Shown: positions 7,875 through 16,620, counted from the stretch's first letter. The stretch: DNA of 64,000 bases from Listeria immobilis (GCF_014322765.1 NZ_JAASTZ010000006.1:62001-126000); one strand, 5' to 3'. Translations and numbers: made by a program. Notes: generated by a model from the letters alone, not told the origin.

Positions 7875-8863
7875 CCTTTCAAACAATCAAACGTCTTCCA
7901 AAAATAGAGCTACATTCGCATTTGGATGGTTCCATTTCGCTAGCAACTTTAAAAAAATTAGCAAAAATTGCTGGTAAGAAGCTACCGCCGGACGAAGAAG
8001 TTAGCAGAAATCTGCACGTTGCAGCAAATTGTCAGAGTTTAGCCAGTTATTTAAAATGTTTTGAGACGGTAATGCCATTTTTGCAAAATGAAGAAGCGTT
8101 AAAAATCGCCGCCTATGACTTAATTGCGCAGGCGGCAGATGAAAATATAATTTATATCGAAGTACGCTTTTCACCAATGTTATTTAAGTTAGAAGGGTTA
8201 AGTGAGCAGGAAATAATTCAGAGTGTTGCATCCGGCCTGAAACAAGGGTACTTGGATTATGGTGTACACAGTAATATGATTCTTTGCGCTATGCGAGGGC
8301 ATGATTTAGAAACAAATAAACGTGTTATTGATTATGCAGTTTCTTATCGAAAAATTGGTGTTGTAGGCGTTGATTTAGCTGGTGATGAAGCTGCGTATCC
8401 GCCAAAGATGTACCTTGAATGGTTTGATTATGCAAAAGAAAAAGCAGTTAATTTAACCATTCATGCTGGTGAATGTGGTTCGGCTGCAAATATTCGTGAT
8501 TCAATTGTTTTTGGAGCAAAGCGTATCGGTCATGGAACTAGCATGCGAGGACATCAAGATTTAATGGCTACTTGCATCCAGCATCAAATTCATATCGAAA
8601 TGTGTCCAACTAGTAATTTACAAACAAAAGCTATTTCCACAATGGACGAATACCCATTTCAAGCGTTTTATAATGCGGGGATCTCTCTTTCTATTAATAC
8701 AGATAACCGTAGCGTATCGAGAACCACTTTAACGAAAGAATGGCAAACATTACAAGTAACAACAGAAGTCATTCAAAAAATCACCTTAGATGCCTTGGAA
8801 GCCTCATTTGCTACGGACGAGGAAAAACAATTACTAAAGGAAAAAATTACTTCATTTGATTAG
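7871..8863 (+). CDS. add: adenosine deaminase
   Basis: Hydrolyses adenosine or deoxyadenosine to inosine and ammonia using a zinc ion. The metal-binding HSHLDGS is at residues 15-21. Then come HAGECG, GHGTS, and INTDNRSVSRTTL, where Asp followed by Asn replaces the DD pair of the eukaryote/E. coli enzyme, as I recall for several Gram-positive and actinobacterial members. Length (330) is normal. It overlaps the kinase gene by 4 bp. It prepares adenosine for the purine phosphorylase encoded next. The related adenine or aminofutalosine deaminases are less likely given the operon. Confidence 0.88.
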   Translation: MTFQTIKRLPKIELHSHLDGSISLATLKKLAKIAGKKLPPDEEVSRNLHVAANCQSLASYLKCFETVMPFLQNEEALKIAAYDLIAQAADENIIYIEVRFSPMLFKLEGLSEQEIIQSVASGLKQGYLDYGVHSNMILCAMRGHDLETNKRVIDYAVSYRKIGVVGVDLAGDEAAYPPKMYLEWFDYAKEKAVNLTIHAGECGSAANIRDSIVFGAKRIGHGTSMRGHQDLMATCIQHQIHIEMCPTSNLQTKAISTMDEYPFQAFYNAGISLSINTDNRSVSRTTLTKEWQTLQVTTEVIQKITLDALEASFATDEEKQLLKEKITSFD

Positions 8864-8876
8864 GAAAGGAGAAACA

Positions 8877-9680
8877 ATGAAAGAAGCAGTCACTTTTCTA
8901 AAAAAACACGGCATTCAAGCGTTGGATTTTGGTCTCGTTTTAGGATCGGGTCTTGGAGAACTTGCAGATGAAATAGAGGATGCAGCTTACTTTGATTACC
9001 ATACTATTCCGGGCTTTCCAATTTCTACTGTAGAAGGACATAAAGGAAGACTCGTATATGGAAAATTAATGGGAAAATGGGTTCTTGGTATGCAAGGAAG
9101 GTTTCATTACTATGAAGGCTACTCGATGGAAGAAGTAACCATGCCAATCCGACTGATGAAAAAGTTAGGGGCACATTCAGTTATACTAACTAATGCAGCT
9201 GGGGGAGTTAATGAGCAGTTTAAACAGGGAGAGTTAATGCTAATTTCCGATCAAATTAACTTCACTGGCACAAATCCTCTTATTGGCCCTAACTACGGAG
9301 CGGGACCACGTTTTCCAGATATGAGTAGAGCTTATGATCAAGCGTACCAACATAGCTTGCAGCGTATTGCTCAAAAGCTTGAAATCAAACTTCAAGAAGG
9401 CACTTATATGGGCTTCTCAGGACCATCTTATGAAACACCAGCAGAAATACGTATGGCTCGGTTGATGGGCGCAGATGCGGTTGGGATGTCTACTGTTAGT
9501 GAAACTATCGTTGCCAACCATTGCGGCTTAAGGATTGCGGGTATTTCCTGCATTACCAATTTAGCAGCGGGAATGCAAGAAACATTAAATCATCAAGAAG
9601 TGGTGGAAACAACCGAAAAAGTAAAGGCGCATTTTAAAAGATTAATTAAGACTTTTATTCAGGAAGAGCCGCACAAGTAA
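8877..9680 (+). CDS. punA: purine nucleoside phosphorylase (trimeric type)
   Basis: A 267-residue protein that splits inosine or guanosine with phosphate to the base and ribose-1-P. The phosphate loop GSGLGELAD, the histidines in TVEGHKGRLVYGKL, GRFHYYEGY, TNAAGGVN and the purine-site motif SGPSYETPAEIRMAR all fit PNP family 1. The ATG at 8877 follows AGGAAAGGAG; an in-frame TTG at 8856 would lie inside the upstream gene. The last gene of the nucleoside module, it ends in a terminator that begins within its final codons. Confidence 0.92.
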   Translation: MKEAVTFLKKHGIQALDFGLVLGSGLGELADEIEDAAYFDYHTIPGFPISTVEGHKGRLVYGKLMGKWVLGMQGRFHYYEGYSMEEVTMPIRLMKKLGAHSVILTNAAGGVNEQFKQGELMLISDQINFTGTNPLIGPNYGAGPRFPDMSRAYDQAYQHSLQRIAQKLEIKLQEGTYMGFSGPSYETPAEIRMARLMGADAVGMSTVSETIVANHCGLRIAGISCITNLAAGMQETLNHQEVVETTEKVKAHFKRLIKTFIQEEPHK

Positions 9681-9692
9681 GTGGCTCTTTTT
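9665..9692 (+). terminator. terminator of the nucleoside operon
   Basis: AGAGCC (9665-9670) pairs with GGCTCT (9683-9688), followed by a run of T. The left arm lies in the last codons of the phosphorylase gene. Confidence 0.75.
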
Positions 9693-9832
9693 TATTTAAA
9701 AAAGCGACTCATTTTGAGTTGATTTATATTTAAAAGAGTAATTGTTATGTATTTTAGAAAGATTAGAGAAAATAAGTGCAATTTTGAGCAGAAAAAAGTA
9801 CAATAGAATTAGGTAAAGTTGTAAAGGAGGGA

Positions 9833-10591
9833 GTGATTCGCTCAAGTAGGAGTGGAATCACGAAACGAATGGCAAAAATCATTTTTGTGAAAGACGAACA
9901 AAATGAGTTCCAAGCGTATGATTTTTTACAAAATTTAATTGTAGAAGAACCACTAATGGCCACCTTAGTATTCCAAGGCCTACTACAACTCGAAACAGCA
10001 GAAACAAGAAAGCTTAGTACTGGAAAGCAAATTCTCCCTGATGTACATTTAATTATTGGCAAAAGTCAAGCCTATTCACTACAAACAACTCGTATCGAAA
10101 CAACGGTAGATCAACCAATCCAAGAAATGAAGGCACATTTTAAAGATAAAAATAGCCGTTTAATTTACTTCACTGCCTTTAGTGGAGATGAAACTTATTA
10201 TTGTTTTGTTAAAGGTTATTTTAAAGATAAAAACCCGTTCACTGATCAAATGGGCTCTTATCGAGAAGAAGCCAAACGTGTTTTCTTACGACGGATTGAT
10301 GTAGAAACAAGTATTGGTAATTCAGATTATCAATTTGAAACCCTTAAAAAACAAGCATTAGAAAACGAAGGAATTGCTCATTACTTAGAAAGTTTTTCAG
10401 CAAGTATAGGTAAATATATATTTGCCAAAAGAATGGAAAAGAAATGGTCGCAATTGGATTTAGCTTTAAAATCCGATCTATCACCAGTAATTATTGGTCG
10501 TTTAGAAGCTGGAGATCCCGATTTAACTCTTAGAATGTATCAGAAAGTTTGTACGGTTCTAGGCGTTAAGACAACTTTTTCAGTCGATTGA
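9833..10591 (+). CDS. HigB-like and HigA-like (XRE) domains fused in one protein
   Basis: The first about 170 residues resemble the RelE/HigB toxin fold: a LPDVHLIIGKSQAY stretch, then SRLIYFTAFSGDETYYCFVKGYF and SYREEAKRVFLRR, corresponding to the core strands and final helix of HigB. The last about 55 residues are an XRE helix-turn-helix (KRMEKKWSQLDLALKSDLSPVIIGRLEAG), as in HigA. It is therefore either a fused toxin-antitoxin or a regulator derived from one. The start is uncertain: GTG at 9833 has GGAGG only 2 bp before it, while ATG at 9869 (MAKIIFVKDEQ) has a distant site. GTGATTC and GAATCAC form an inverted repeat at 9833-9839 and 9854-9860. It is a single gene between the nucleoside operon and parA. 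Confidence 0.72.
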   Translation: MIRSSRSGITKRMAKIIFVKDEQNEFQAYDFLQNLIVEEPLMATLVFQGLLQLETAETRKLSTGKQILPDVHLIIGKSQAYSLQTTRIETTVDQPIQEMKAHFKDKNSRLIYFTAFSGDETYYCFVKGYFKDKNPFTDQMGSYREEAKRVFLRRIDVETSIGNSDYQFETLKKQALENEGIAHYLESFSASIGKYIFAKRMEKKWSQLDLALKSDLSPVIIGRLEAGDPDLTLRMYQKVCTVLGVKTTFSVD

Positions 10592-10599
10592 GTTTAGAG

Positions 10600-10632
10600 A
10601 AGTAATCAGCTTAGGTTGGTTGCTTTTTTTTA
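10600..10632 (+). terminator. terminator before parS and parA
   Basis: An 11-bp stem including G-U pairs (10600-10610 with 10615-10625) is followed by eight or more T. It separates the fusion gene from parA. Confidence 0.7.
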
Positions 10633-10640
10633 TTTTAAAA

Positions 10641-10656
10641 TGTTTCACGTGAAACA
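10641..10656. other. parS site (perfect)
   Basis: TGTTTCACGTGAAACA, the ParB-binding and CTP-loading palindrome, extended to a longer AT palindrome by AAAA/TTTT flanks. It sits in the parA upstream region. Confidence 0.92.
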
Positions 10657-10814
10657 TTTTAAAATAAAAAATAATATTTTCACGCTTTTTTTGCTCTGAA
10701 AACACGAATTTAAATTTATTTTTACTTTTTGTAAGACTAAATGAAAATCTTTTGGTAGAATAGAAGATAAAAGAACCGGAAATTTCGGTACAAAATAAGG
10801 GTTGGTGAAAAAGA

Positions 10815-11576
10815 TTGAGCAAAGTGATTGCACTAGCGAACCAAAAAGGTGGAGTTGGTAAAACAACATCATCCGTTAATTTAAGTTCTAGCCTAGCTTT
10901 TTTAGGCAAGAAAGTATTACTAGTAGATATTGATCCACAAGGAAATGCATCCAGTGGGGTTGGTGTAAATAAAGGTGAAATAGAACATTGTATTTATGAT
11001 GTCCTTGTTGACGATGTAGCCATTCAAGATGTGTTACAAAAAACAGATTTGGACAATTTAAATGTAATTCCGGCAACCATTCAGCTTGCAGGCGCTGAAG
11101 TAGAGCTTGTTCCAGCAATTTCACGTGAAATTAGATTGAAAAAAGCAATCGACTCAATTCGTGACGACTATGATTATGTCATTATTGATTGTCCGCCATC
11201 GCTTGGGCTTTTGACACTAAATGCTTTAACAGCAGCAGATTCCGTATTAATTCCTGTTCAATGTGAGTACTATGCGCTGGAGGGTTTAAGCCAGCTTTTA
11301 AACACAATAAGAATTGTTCAAAAACATCTTAATGAGGATTTGCAAATTGAAGGTGTCTTACTAACAATGCTTGATGCAAGAACAAACCTAGGTATACAAG
11401 TAATTGGAGAAGTGAAAAAATACTTCCAAAACAAAGTGTTTAACACGATTATTCCACGTAATGTACGTTTAAGTGAAGCGCCTAGTCACGGTAAACCAAT
11501 TTTGCTGTATGATGCAAAATCAAAAGGTGCAGAAGTTTATTTAGAATTAGCAAAGGAAGTGGTTGCACATGGCTAA
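10815..11576 (+). CDS. parA: chromosome partitioning ATPase ParA/Soj
   Basis: A 253-residue MinD/ParA-type ATPase. The deviant Walker A KGGVGKTT is at residues 11-18, with Walker A' [11 protein letters not shown] and Walker [12 protein letters not shown]. It binds DNA without sequence specificity as an ATP dimer and works with ParB in origin segregation and DnaA control. It starts with TTG behind GGTGA. It overlaps parB by 8 bp. A perfect parS lies 160 bp upstream and a weaker palindrome with the same core lies inside the gene near 11118. Length matches Soj. Confidence 0.95.
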   Translation: MSKVIALANQKGGVGKTTSSVNLSSSLAFLGKKVLLVDIDPQGNASSGVGVNKGEIEHCIYDVLVDDVAIQDVLQKTDLDNLNVIPATIQLAGAEVELVPAISREIRLKKAIDSIRDDYDYVIIDCPPSLGLLTLNALTAADSVLIPVQCEYYALEGLSQLLNTIRIVQKHLNEDLQIEGVLLTMLDARTNLGIQVIGEVKKYFQNKVFNTIIPRNVRLSEAPSHGKPILLYDAKSKGAEVYLELAKEVVAHG

Positions 11577-12420
11577 GGGTCTAGGTAAGGGAATCAATGC
11601 GCTATTTAATAATGTTGATACAAATGAAGAAACCGTTCAAAATATTGCTATAAAAGAAATTAAACCAAACCCATATCAACCGCGTAAAATTTTTGATACA
11701 AAAGCAATCAATGAATTACGCGATTCAATTAAAGTTCATGGGATATTACAACCAATCATCTTAAGGAATGCTGCTAAGGGATATGAAATTGTTGTAGGTG
11801 AACGTAGATTCCGAGCAGCAAAAGAAGCCAAATTAAAAGAAATTCCGGCAGTTGTCCGTGATTTAACAGAAGAAGAAATGATGGAGCTTTCTGTAATTGA
11901 AAACTTACAACGGGAAGATTTATCTCCTTTAGAGGAAGCTGAATCATATCAATTCCTAATGAAAAAATTGGGATTAACGCAAGCTAAATTAGCAGAACGT
12001 CTTGGTAAGAGCAGACCATATATTGCTAACTTTGTCCGCCTTTTAACGCTACCGGAAGAAGTTCAAGAGATGCTTCGAGATGGCTCATTATCAGCTGGAC
12101 ATGGTCGTGTGTTGTTAGGGCTAAAACTTAAGAAAAATATTGTTCCAACAGCCCAAAAGACTATTACACAAGGCTTAACAGTACGGCAGTTAGAAGAGGT
12201 TGTAGCAAACTTAAACGAAAATGTTTCACGTGAAACATTAAAACCAGCTCGTGTTCCTATCTTTATTCGTGAAAGTGAAAGTCAATTACGCGAAAAATTT
12301 GGAACTGCTGTATCTATTAAACGTCGCGATAAAAAAGGTAAAATTGAAATTGAGTTTTTATCTGATGATGACTTAGATCGTATTTTAGAAATTCTAGATA
12401 TTCAGTTTGATGATGAATAG
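11569..12420 (+). CDS. parB: chromosome partitioning protein ParB/Spo0J
   Basis: A 283-residue CTP-dependent DNA clamp that loads at parS. The order is a short N-terminal ParA-interacting segment ([13 protein letters not shown]), a CTPase domain with NPYQPRK and VGERRFRAA, then a helix-turn-helix ([24 protein letters not shown]) and a C-terminal dimer domain. ATG 11569 is preceded by AAAGGAAGTGG and overlaps the end of parA. The gene contains its own perfect parS at 12222-12237, as in other Firmicutes. Confidence 0.95.
   Translation: MAKGLGKGINALFNNVDTNEETVQNIAIKEIKPNPYQPRKIFDTKAINELRDSIKVHGILQPIILRNAAKGYEIVVGERRFRAAKEAKLKEIPAVVRDLTEEEMMELSVIENLQREDLSPLEEAESYQFLMKKLGLTQAKLAERLGKSRPYIANFVRLLTLPEEVQEMLRDGSLSAGHGRVLLGLKLKKNIVPTAQKTITQGLTVRQLEEVVANLNENVSRETLKPARVPIFIRESESQLREKFGTAVSIKRRDKKGKIEIEFLSDDDLDRILEILDIQFDDE
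12222..12237. other. parS site (perfect) inside parB
   Basis: TGTTTCACGTGAAACA within the parB coding sequence, read there as part of NVSRETL. Confidence 0.92.
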
Positions 12421-12432
12421 GTTGTGATGTTT

Positions 12433-12633
12433 ATGGAAAAAAAGCATTTCGATTTAAATGATGTTGTAGAAATGAAAAAATCTCATCCTTGTGGAACGAA
12501 TCGTTTTAAAATTATCCGCATGGGAATGGACATTCGAATTAAATGTGAAGGCTGCGGACATAGTGTGATGATTCCGCGTCGAGATTTTGAAAGAAAAGTG
12601 AAAAAGATTTTAGTGAAGGCTGAAGAAAACTAA
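12433..12633 (+). CDS. DUF951 family small protein
   Basis: A 66-residue protein with the conserved core VEMKKSHPCGTNRFKIIRMG followed by IRIKCEGCGHSVMIPRRDFE; three Cys (one in PCG and the CEGC pair) could bind a metal. It is a widespread Firmicute family of unknown role, commonly found downstream of parB, as here (12 bp). The ATG at 12433 is preferred to the in-frame GTG 12424 and ATG 12427 because homologues start about ten residues before the conserved VEMKK. Probably cotranscribed with parAB. Confidence 0.82.
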   Translation: MEKKHFDLNDVVEMKKSHPCGTNRFKIIRMGMDIRIKCEGCGHSVMIPRRDFERKVKKILVKAEEN

Positions 12634-12638
12634 AAAAG

Positions 12639-12687
12639 CAATCCATTCGTTATCTTTTATTTTAGGTAACGGAAGGATTGTTTTTTT
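12639..12687 (+). terminator. terminator of the parAB operon
   Basis: A 16-bp stem with one mismatch and two G-U pairs (12639-12654 with 12665-12680) is followed by seven T. Confidence 0.85.
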
Positions 12688-12699
12688 AAAGCCTTTTAG

Positions 12700-12728
12700 T
12701 TGAAGTTTGAGAAAACCTTCTTTAGAAT
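12700..12728 (+). promoter_or_regulatory. catalase promoter
   Basis: TTGAAG (12700-12705), a 17-bp spacer and TAGAAT (12723-12728) form a sigma-A type promoter in front of the catalase gene. Confidence 0.6.
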
Positions 12729-12743
12729 ATAAATAGTATCATT

Positions 12744-12758
12744 TAATAATAATTATAA
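12744..12758. promoter_or_regulatory. PerR box upstream of catalase
   Basis: TAATAATAATTATAA matches 13 of 15 positions of the PerR consensus TTATAATTATTATAA and lies just downstream of the -10 element, a position suited to peroxide-relieved repression. Confidence 0.65.
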
Positions 12759-12797
12759 ATAAAAATGATCAAACTATTTTATTGGAGGTTTATACAT

Positions 12798-14264
12798 ATG
12801 CCAGATAAAAAGAATTTAACAACGAATCAAGGAGTACCAATTGGGGACAACCAAAATTCGATGACAGCGGGATTAAAAGGACCAACATTACTAGAAGATT
12901 ATATGCTGATTGAGAAGTTGGCGCATTTTGATAGAGAGCGTGTTCCAGAACGCGTTGTACATGCTCGTGGTGCAGGAGCGCACGGAAAATTTGTTACGAA
13001 AAAGAGCATGAAAAAATATACAAAAGCGCAATTTTTACAAGAAGAGGGAACCGAGACAGAAGTTTTTGCACGTTTTTCAACAGTTATTCATGGACTGCAT
13101 TCACCAGAGACTTTACGTGATCCACGTGGTTTTTCTGTTAAGTTTTATACGCAAGAAGGAAATTATGATTTTGTGGGAAACAATTTGCCAGTATTCTTTA
13201 TTCGTGATGCGATTAAGTTTCCGGATGTAATTCATTCTTTGAAGCCAGATCCACGTACGAATATTCAAGACGGGAATCGTTATTGGGATTTCTTTAGTTT
13301 AACTCCCGAAGCGACGACGATGATTGCTTATTTGTTTAGTGATGAAGGAACACCGGCTTCTTATCGTGAAATTCGTGGTTCCAGTGTGCATGCTTTTAAA
13401 TGGATTAATGCAGAAGGGAAGACAGTTTATGTAAAACTTCGCTGGGTTCCAAAAGCTGGAATTGTTAACCTTTCAACCGAGCAAGCGGCACAAATTCAAG
13501 CAAAAGAGTTTAATCATGCTAGTCGTGATTTATATGAAGCGATTGAAAATGGGGACTATCCTGAGTGGGACTTATATGTGCAAGTTCTTGATCCAAAAGA
13601 TCTGGATAACTATGATTTCAACCCACTTGATGCAACCAAAGATTGGTTTGAGGATGTATTTCCATACGAATTAGTCGGAACGATGACCTTAAATCGTAAT
13701 CCGGATAATATTTTTGCCGAAACAGAGTCTGTTGGCTTTAACCCAGGTGTGCTTGTGCCTGGAATGCTACCTTCTGAGGACCGTTTGCTTCAAGGGCGAT
13801 TGTTCTCTTACTCTGATACGCAAAGACATCGCGTTGGACCAAACTATTTGCAACTTCCAATTAACAGCCCGAAATCAACGGTTGCTAACAATCAACGTGA
13901 TGGTTATATGCCATTTAAACAACAAACAAGCTCGATTAATTATGAGCCTAATAGTTGTGAGACTGAACCAAAAGAAAATCCAGCATTTATCGAACCTGAG
14001 CAAGAAATTCGCGGTGATATTTCTGGTCGCCTTGCTGCTGAAAAACCAAATAACTTTGGACATGCGAAAGAAGTTTGGAATCGTTATTCAGATGCAGAAC
14101 GTGCGGCACTTGTGAAAAACATTGTGGATGACTGGGAAAGCGTTCGTGAAGATATTAAGATTCGCAACCTGCGTAATTTTTATCAAGTGGAGCCTGAATT
14201 TGCAGAGCGTGTTGCTGCTGGAACGGGCATTAATCTCGCAGAACATGTAATAGATTTAAAATAA
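12798..14264 (+). CDS. kat: monofunctional heme catalase
   Basis: A 488-residue clade-3 type catalase that breaks H2O2 to water and oxygen. The active-site His lies in RVVHARGAGAHG (about residue 54); the distal Asn is in FVGNNLPVFFIRD; the proximal heme ligand Tyr is in RLFSYSDTQRHRVG. The start at ATG 12798 is set by GGAGG at 12784-12788 and by the catalase-like N-terminus MPDKKNLTTNQG. A promoter and a PerR-like operator precede it and a terminator follows, so it is a single-gene unit controlled by peroxide stress. Full length. Confidence 0.95.
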   Translation: MPDKKNLTTNQGVPIGDNQNSMTAGLKGPTLLEDYMLIEKLAHFDRERVPERVVHARGAGAHGKFVTKKSMKKYTKAQFLQEEGTETEVFARFSTVIHGLHSPETLRDPRGFSVKFYTQEGNYDFVGNNLPVFFIRDAIKFPDVIHSLKPDPRTNIQDGNRYWDFFSLTPEATTMIAYLFSDEGTPASYREIRGSSVHAFKWINAEGKTVYVKLRWVPKAGIVNLSTEQAAQIQAKEFNHASRDLYEAIENGDYPEWDLYVQVLDPKDLDNYDFNPLDATKDWFEDVFPYELVGTMTLNRNPDNIFAETESVGFNPGVLVPGMLPSEDRLLQGRLFSYSDTQRHRVGPNYLQLPINSPKSTVANNQRDGYMPFKQQTSSINYEPNSCETEPKENPAFIEPEQEIRGDISGRLAAEKPNNFGHAKEVWNRYSDAERAALVKNIVDDWESVREDIKIRNLRNFYQVEPEFAERVAAGTGINLAEHVIDLK

Positions 14265-14275
14265 GCTAAAAGAAA

Positions 14276-14317
14276 AACGAAAATCCTACACTATGTAAAG
14301 GGTTTTCGTTTTTTTAT
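14276..14317 (+). terminator. terminator after catalase
   Basis: AACGAAAATCC (14276-14286) pairs with GGGTTTTCGTT (14300-14310), one G-U pair, followed by Ts. Confidence 0.8.
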
Positions 14318-14421
14318 TGGGTGGCTTTTTGTGTGAAAAACCTTTATAATATACGTTAGTGAAAAAATGTCTATTTGACGGGCATTTGAAAATGAAGTTA
14401 ATGAAAAGGAGTTTATATATA

Positions 14422-15522
14422 ATGGCACTTACAGCTGGTATAGTCGGGCTTCCTAACGTAGGGAAATCGACACTTTTTAATGCAATCACAAAAGCAGGAG
14501 CAGAGGCTGCGAACTATCCATTTGCGACGATTGACCCAAATGTTGGTATTGTAGAAGTACCTGACCACCGCTTAAACAAATTAACCGAACTTGTAAAACC
14601 GAAAAAAACAGTTCCAACCACTTTTGAATTTACAGATATTGCTGGTATTGTGAAAGGGGCCAGTAAAGGGGAAGGGCTTGGGAATAAATTTTTATCACAT
14701 ATTCGCCAAGTAGATGCGATTTGTCATGTGACTCGTTGTTTCGATGACGAGAACATCACGCACGTAGAAGGCCGCGTAGATCCGTTAGATGATATTTCTA
14801 CAATTAACTTAGAACTTATCTTAGCGGATTTGGAAACAGTAGAGAAGCGCATTGGTCGTGTGGAGAAGCTCTCTAAACAAAAAGATAAAGATGCTGTTGC
14901 AGAATTTAATGTTTTAGTTAAATTACGTGACGCCTTTGAAAATGATAAACCAGCTCGTGCCATTGAATTCAGCGACGATGAGGAAAAAATTGTTCGTAAT
15001 TTATTCTTGCTTACAAGAAAACCAGTTTTATATGTGGCGAATGTAAGTGAAGAAGATGTTTCTAACCCTGATGATAATAAATACGTGCAACAAGTACGTG
15101 AGTTTGCTGCAAGTGAAAACTCCGAAGTTATCGTTGTTTGTGCTCGTGCAGAAGAAGAAATCGCTGAACTAGAAGACGAAGACAAAATCGAGTTTCTTGA
15201 AGCATTGGGTATTGAAGAGTCTGGTTTAGATCAACTTATTCGTTCTGCGTATACATTGCTTGGACTTGCTACTTACTTCACAGCAGGAGTTCAAGAAGTT
15301 CGTGCATGGACGTTCATTAAAGGAATGAAAGCTCCTCAATGTGCGGGAATTATTCATACGGACTTTGAACGAGGATTTATTCGTGCAGAAGTAGTTGCTT
15401 ACGATGCTTTAGTTGAATATGGCTCTGAACAGGCAGCTAAAGAATCAGGAAAAGTTCGTTTGGAAGGTAAAGAATACGAAATGAAAGATGGAGATGTAGT
15501 TCATTTCCGCTTTAACGTTTAA
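14422..15522 (+). CDS. ychF: redox-regulated ATPase YchF (Obg-like)
   Basis: A 366-residue ribosome-associated P-loop protein of the TRAFAC class that prefers ATP to GTP. G1 GLPNVGKSTLFNAIT is near residue 8, followed by FEFTDIAGIVKGASKGEGLGN (switch region), the modified G4 region YVANVSEED, and a C-terminal TGS domain with VRAWTFIKGMKAPQCAG and FERGFIRAEV. ATG 14422 follows AAAAGGAG; an ATG at 14359 lacks a site. YchF homologues influence catalase and oxidative stress in E. coli; here the gene sits directly behind the catalase gene but has its own unit. Confidence 0.95.
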   Translation: MALTAGIVGLPNVGKSTLFNAITKAGAEAANYPFATIDPNVGIVEVPDHRLNKLTELVKPKKTVPTTFEFTDIAGIVKGASKGEGLGNKFLSHIRQVDAICHVTRCFDDENITHVEGRVDPLDDISTINLELILADLETVEKRIGRVEKLSKQKDKDAVAEFNVLVKLRDAFENDKPARAIEFSDDEEKIVRNLFLLTRKPVLYVANVSEEDVSNPDDNKYVQQVREFAASENSEVIVVCARAEEEIAELEDEDKIEFLEALGIEESGLDQLIRSAYTLLGLATYFTAGVQEVRAWTFIKGMKAPQCAGIIHTDFERGFIRAEVVAYDALVEYGSEQAAKESGKVRLEGKEYEMKDGDVVHFRFNV

Positions 15523-15524
15523 TA

Positions 15525-15540
15525 TGTTTCACGTGAAACA
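15525..15540. other. parS site (perfect) after ychF
   Basis: TGTTTCACGTGAAACA two bases after the ychF stop codon and overlapping the left arm of the following terminator by two bases. Confidence 0.92.
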
Positions 15541-15579
15541 ATTTCTTGATAAACCTATAGTCGAGAAATTGTTTTTTTT
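15539..15579 (+). terminator. terminator after ychF
   Basis: CAATTTCT (15539-15546) pairs with AGAAATTG (15564-15571), followed by eight T. Confidence 0.8.
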
Positions 15580-15687
15580 CGTACTTTTTAACGGATTTAT
15601 GAAAGAAACGTTCACAAAAGCTACAAACCTGATAATAGTTTTAAATGCTATAATTAAATGTAAAATTTGATTTTAGGAGTGTTTTAT

Positions 15688-16185
15688 TTGATCCAATTAA
15701 TTGGAATTGTATTTTTAATTGTTTTATTTGTTCTTATACCAAAGAACAATAAAGAAGAAGTAAAGGCGGCACATTTACTAATAGATAAATATGCAATACC
15801 CGTTGTGAAGAAGAAAAATCCGGTACGCCAGTTAGCGTTACTTGAAAAGCAATTAGACGTTTCGACTTATCGGGCAAGCCGGAAGAAAACGCTGCTTTTC
15901 ATACCATCATATTTTGTTTTGGTTATTGTTTTAGGCGCACTTACCGCTTTCTTTGCGGTAAACACCCAAAATTCAGCAGCAATAGTAACTGGCATTCTGT
16001 GTTTTTTGGTATTGATTGCTGGAATCATTATATTGTTTGTTATGACGATTCGTCAATCATCATCTTTGCGAACAGATGCATGGGCGAAAATCCTCCATAA
16101 ACTAGACCCATCATTTCCAATTGAATTCTTGAACGAAAAGAAATGGCAAAAAGCATTCTTGGCACAAATGGAAAATTTAGCTTAA
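15688..16185 (+). CDS. membrane protein, unknown function
   Basis: A 165-residue protein with an N-terminal hydrophobic segment (IQLIGIVFLIVLFVLIP) and two central ones (LLFIPSYFVLVIVLGALTAF and AAIVTGILCFLVLIAG), separated by basic loops. Start TTG 15688 is chosen because TAGGAG lies 8 bp before it; the TTG at 15667 would start within that leader. It sits alone between two terminators. No family is recognised. Confidence 0.65.
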   Translation: MIQLIGIVFLIVLFVLIPKNNKEEVKAAHLLIDKYAIPVVKKKNPVRQLALLEKQLDVSTYRASRKKTLLFIPSYFVLVIVLGALTAFFAVNTQNSAAIVTGILCFLVLIAGIIILFVMTIRQSSSLRTDAWAKILHKLDPSFPIEFLNEKKWQKAFLAQMENLA

Positions 16186-16230
16186 TAACAAAAAGAGCAT
16201 TAAGTCCAATTTAATGCTCTTTTTGTTATT
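16184..16230. terminator. strong bidirectional terminator
   Basis: A perfect 20-bp stem (16184-16203 with 16211-16230) with a 7-base loop; A-rich on the left and T-rich on the right, so it can act on both strands. Confidence 0.85.
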
Positions 16231-16263
16231 AAAAAACAGATAAACTTAAAAGGAAGTGAGTGT

Positions 16264-16620
16264 ATGAGGAAATCTTATTTTTCAGAATATGGAACTAAAT
16301 TATCTAAAGAGCAAATAAAAAATATTTTTGAAGATAAGTGGGATATAATATGTTCAGAGCATGATAGCTTGTTTTTTGGTGTATACTTTCTTTATAAAGG
16401 ACTTTATGCGGATAAGTTAACTATTACTGATAATTATGTAGCTTCTTCACAAGAATGGTTGTATGCAGAAAATAAGCAATTCAATACTTTGGTAGAAGTA
16501 GCATTTACTAATGGCAGAAATGCAGATAAGCTAAGCAGGTATAAATTTATGAAGAATGTCATTAATCAAATGGATGAAGTAGTATTGATTGAAGAAAATT
16601 GTATCGAGGAAACCTCTTGA
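16264..16620 (+). CDS. hypothetical protein
   Basis: A 118-residue soluble, acidic protein with several aromatic clusters (SLFFGVYFLYKGLYADK; SSQEWLYAENKQF). There is no signal peptide, membrane segment or recognised motif. GGAAGTGAG precedes the ATG by a few bases, supporting translation. It lies just upstream of the IS-disrupted terminator and could be an accessory gene. Size and composition would suit an orphan immunity or anti-phage protein, but nothing shows that. Confidence 0.55.
   Translation: MRKSYFSEYGTKLSKEQIKNIFEDKWDIICSEHDSLFFGVYFLYKGLYADKLTITDNYVASSQEWLYAENKQFNTLVEVAFTNGRNADKLSRYKFMKNVINQMDEVVLIEENCIEETS

Noticed and set aside
10580-10909. Minus-strand open frame across the parS site and parA start
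   Set aside because: It runs through the terminator, the parS palindrome and the antisense of parA; composition is not protein-like and there is no ribosome binding site.
11117-11132. Palindrome AATTTCACGTGAAATT in parA as a parS
   Set aside because: It shares the central 12 bases with parS but differs at the two outer positions on each side (four mismatches), so ParB loading is doubtful.
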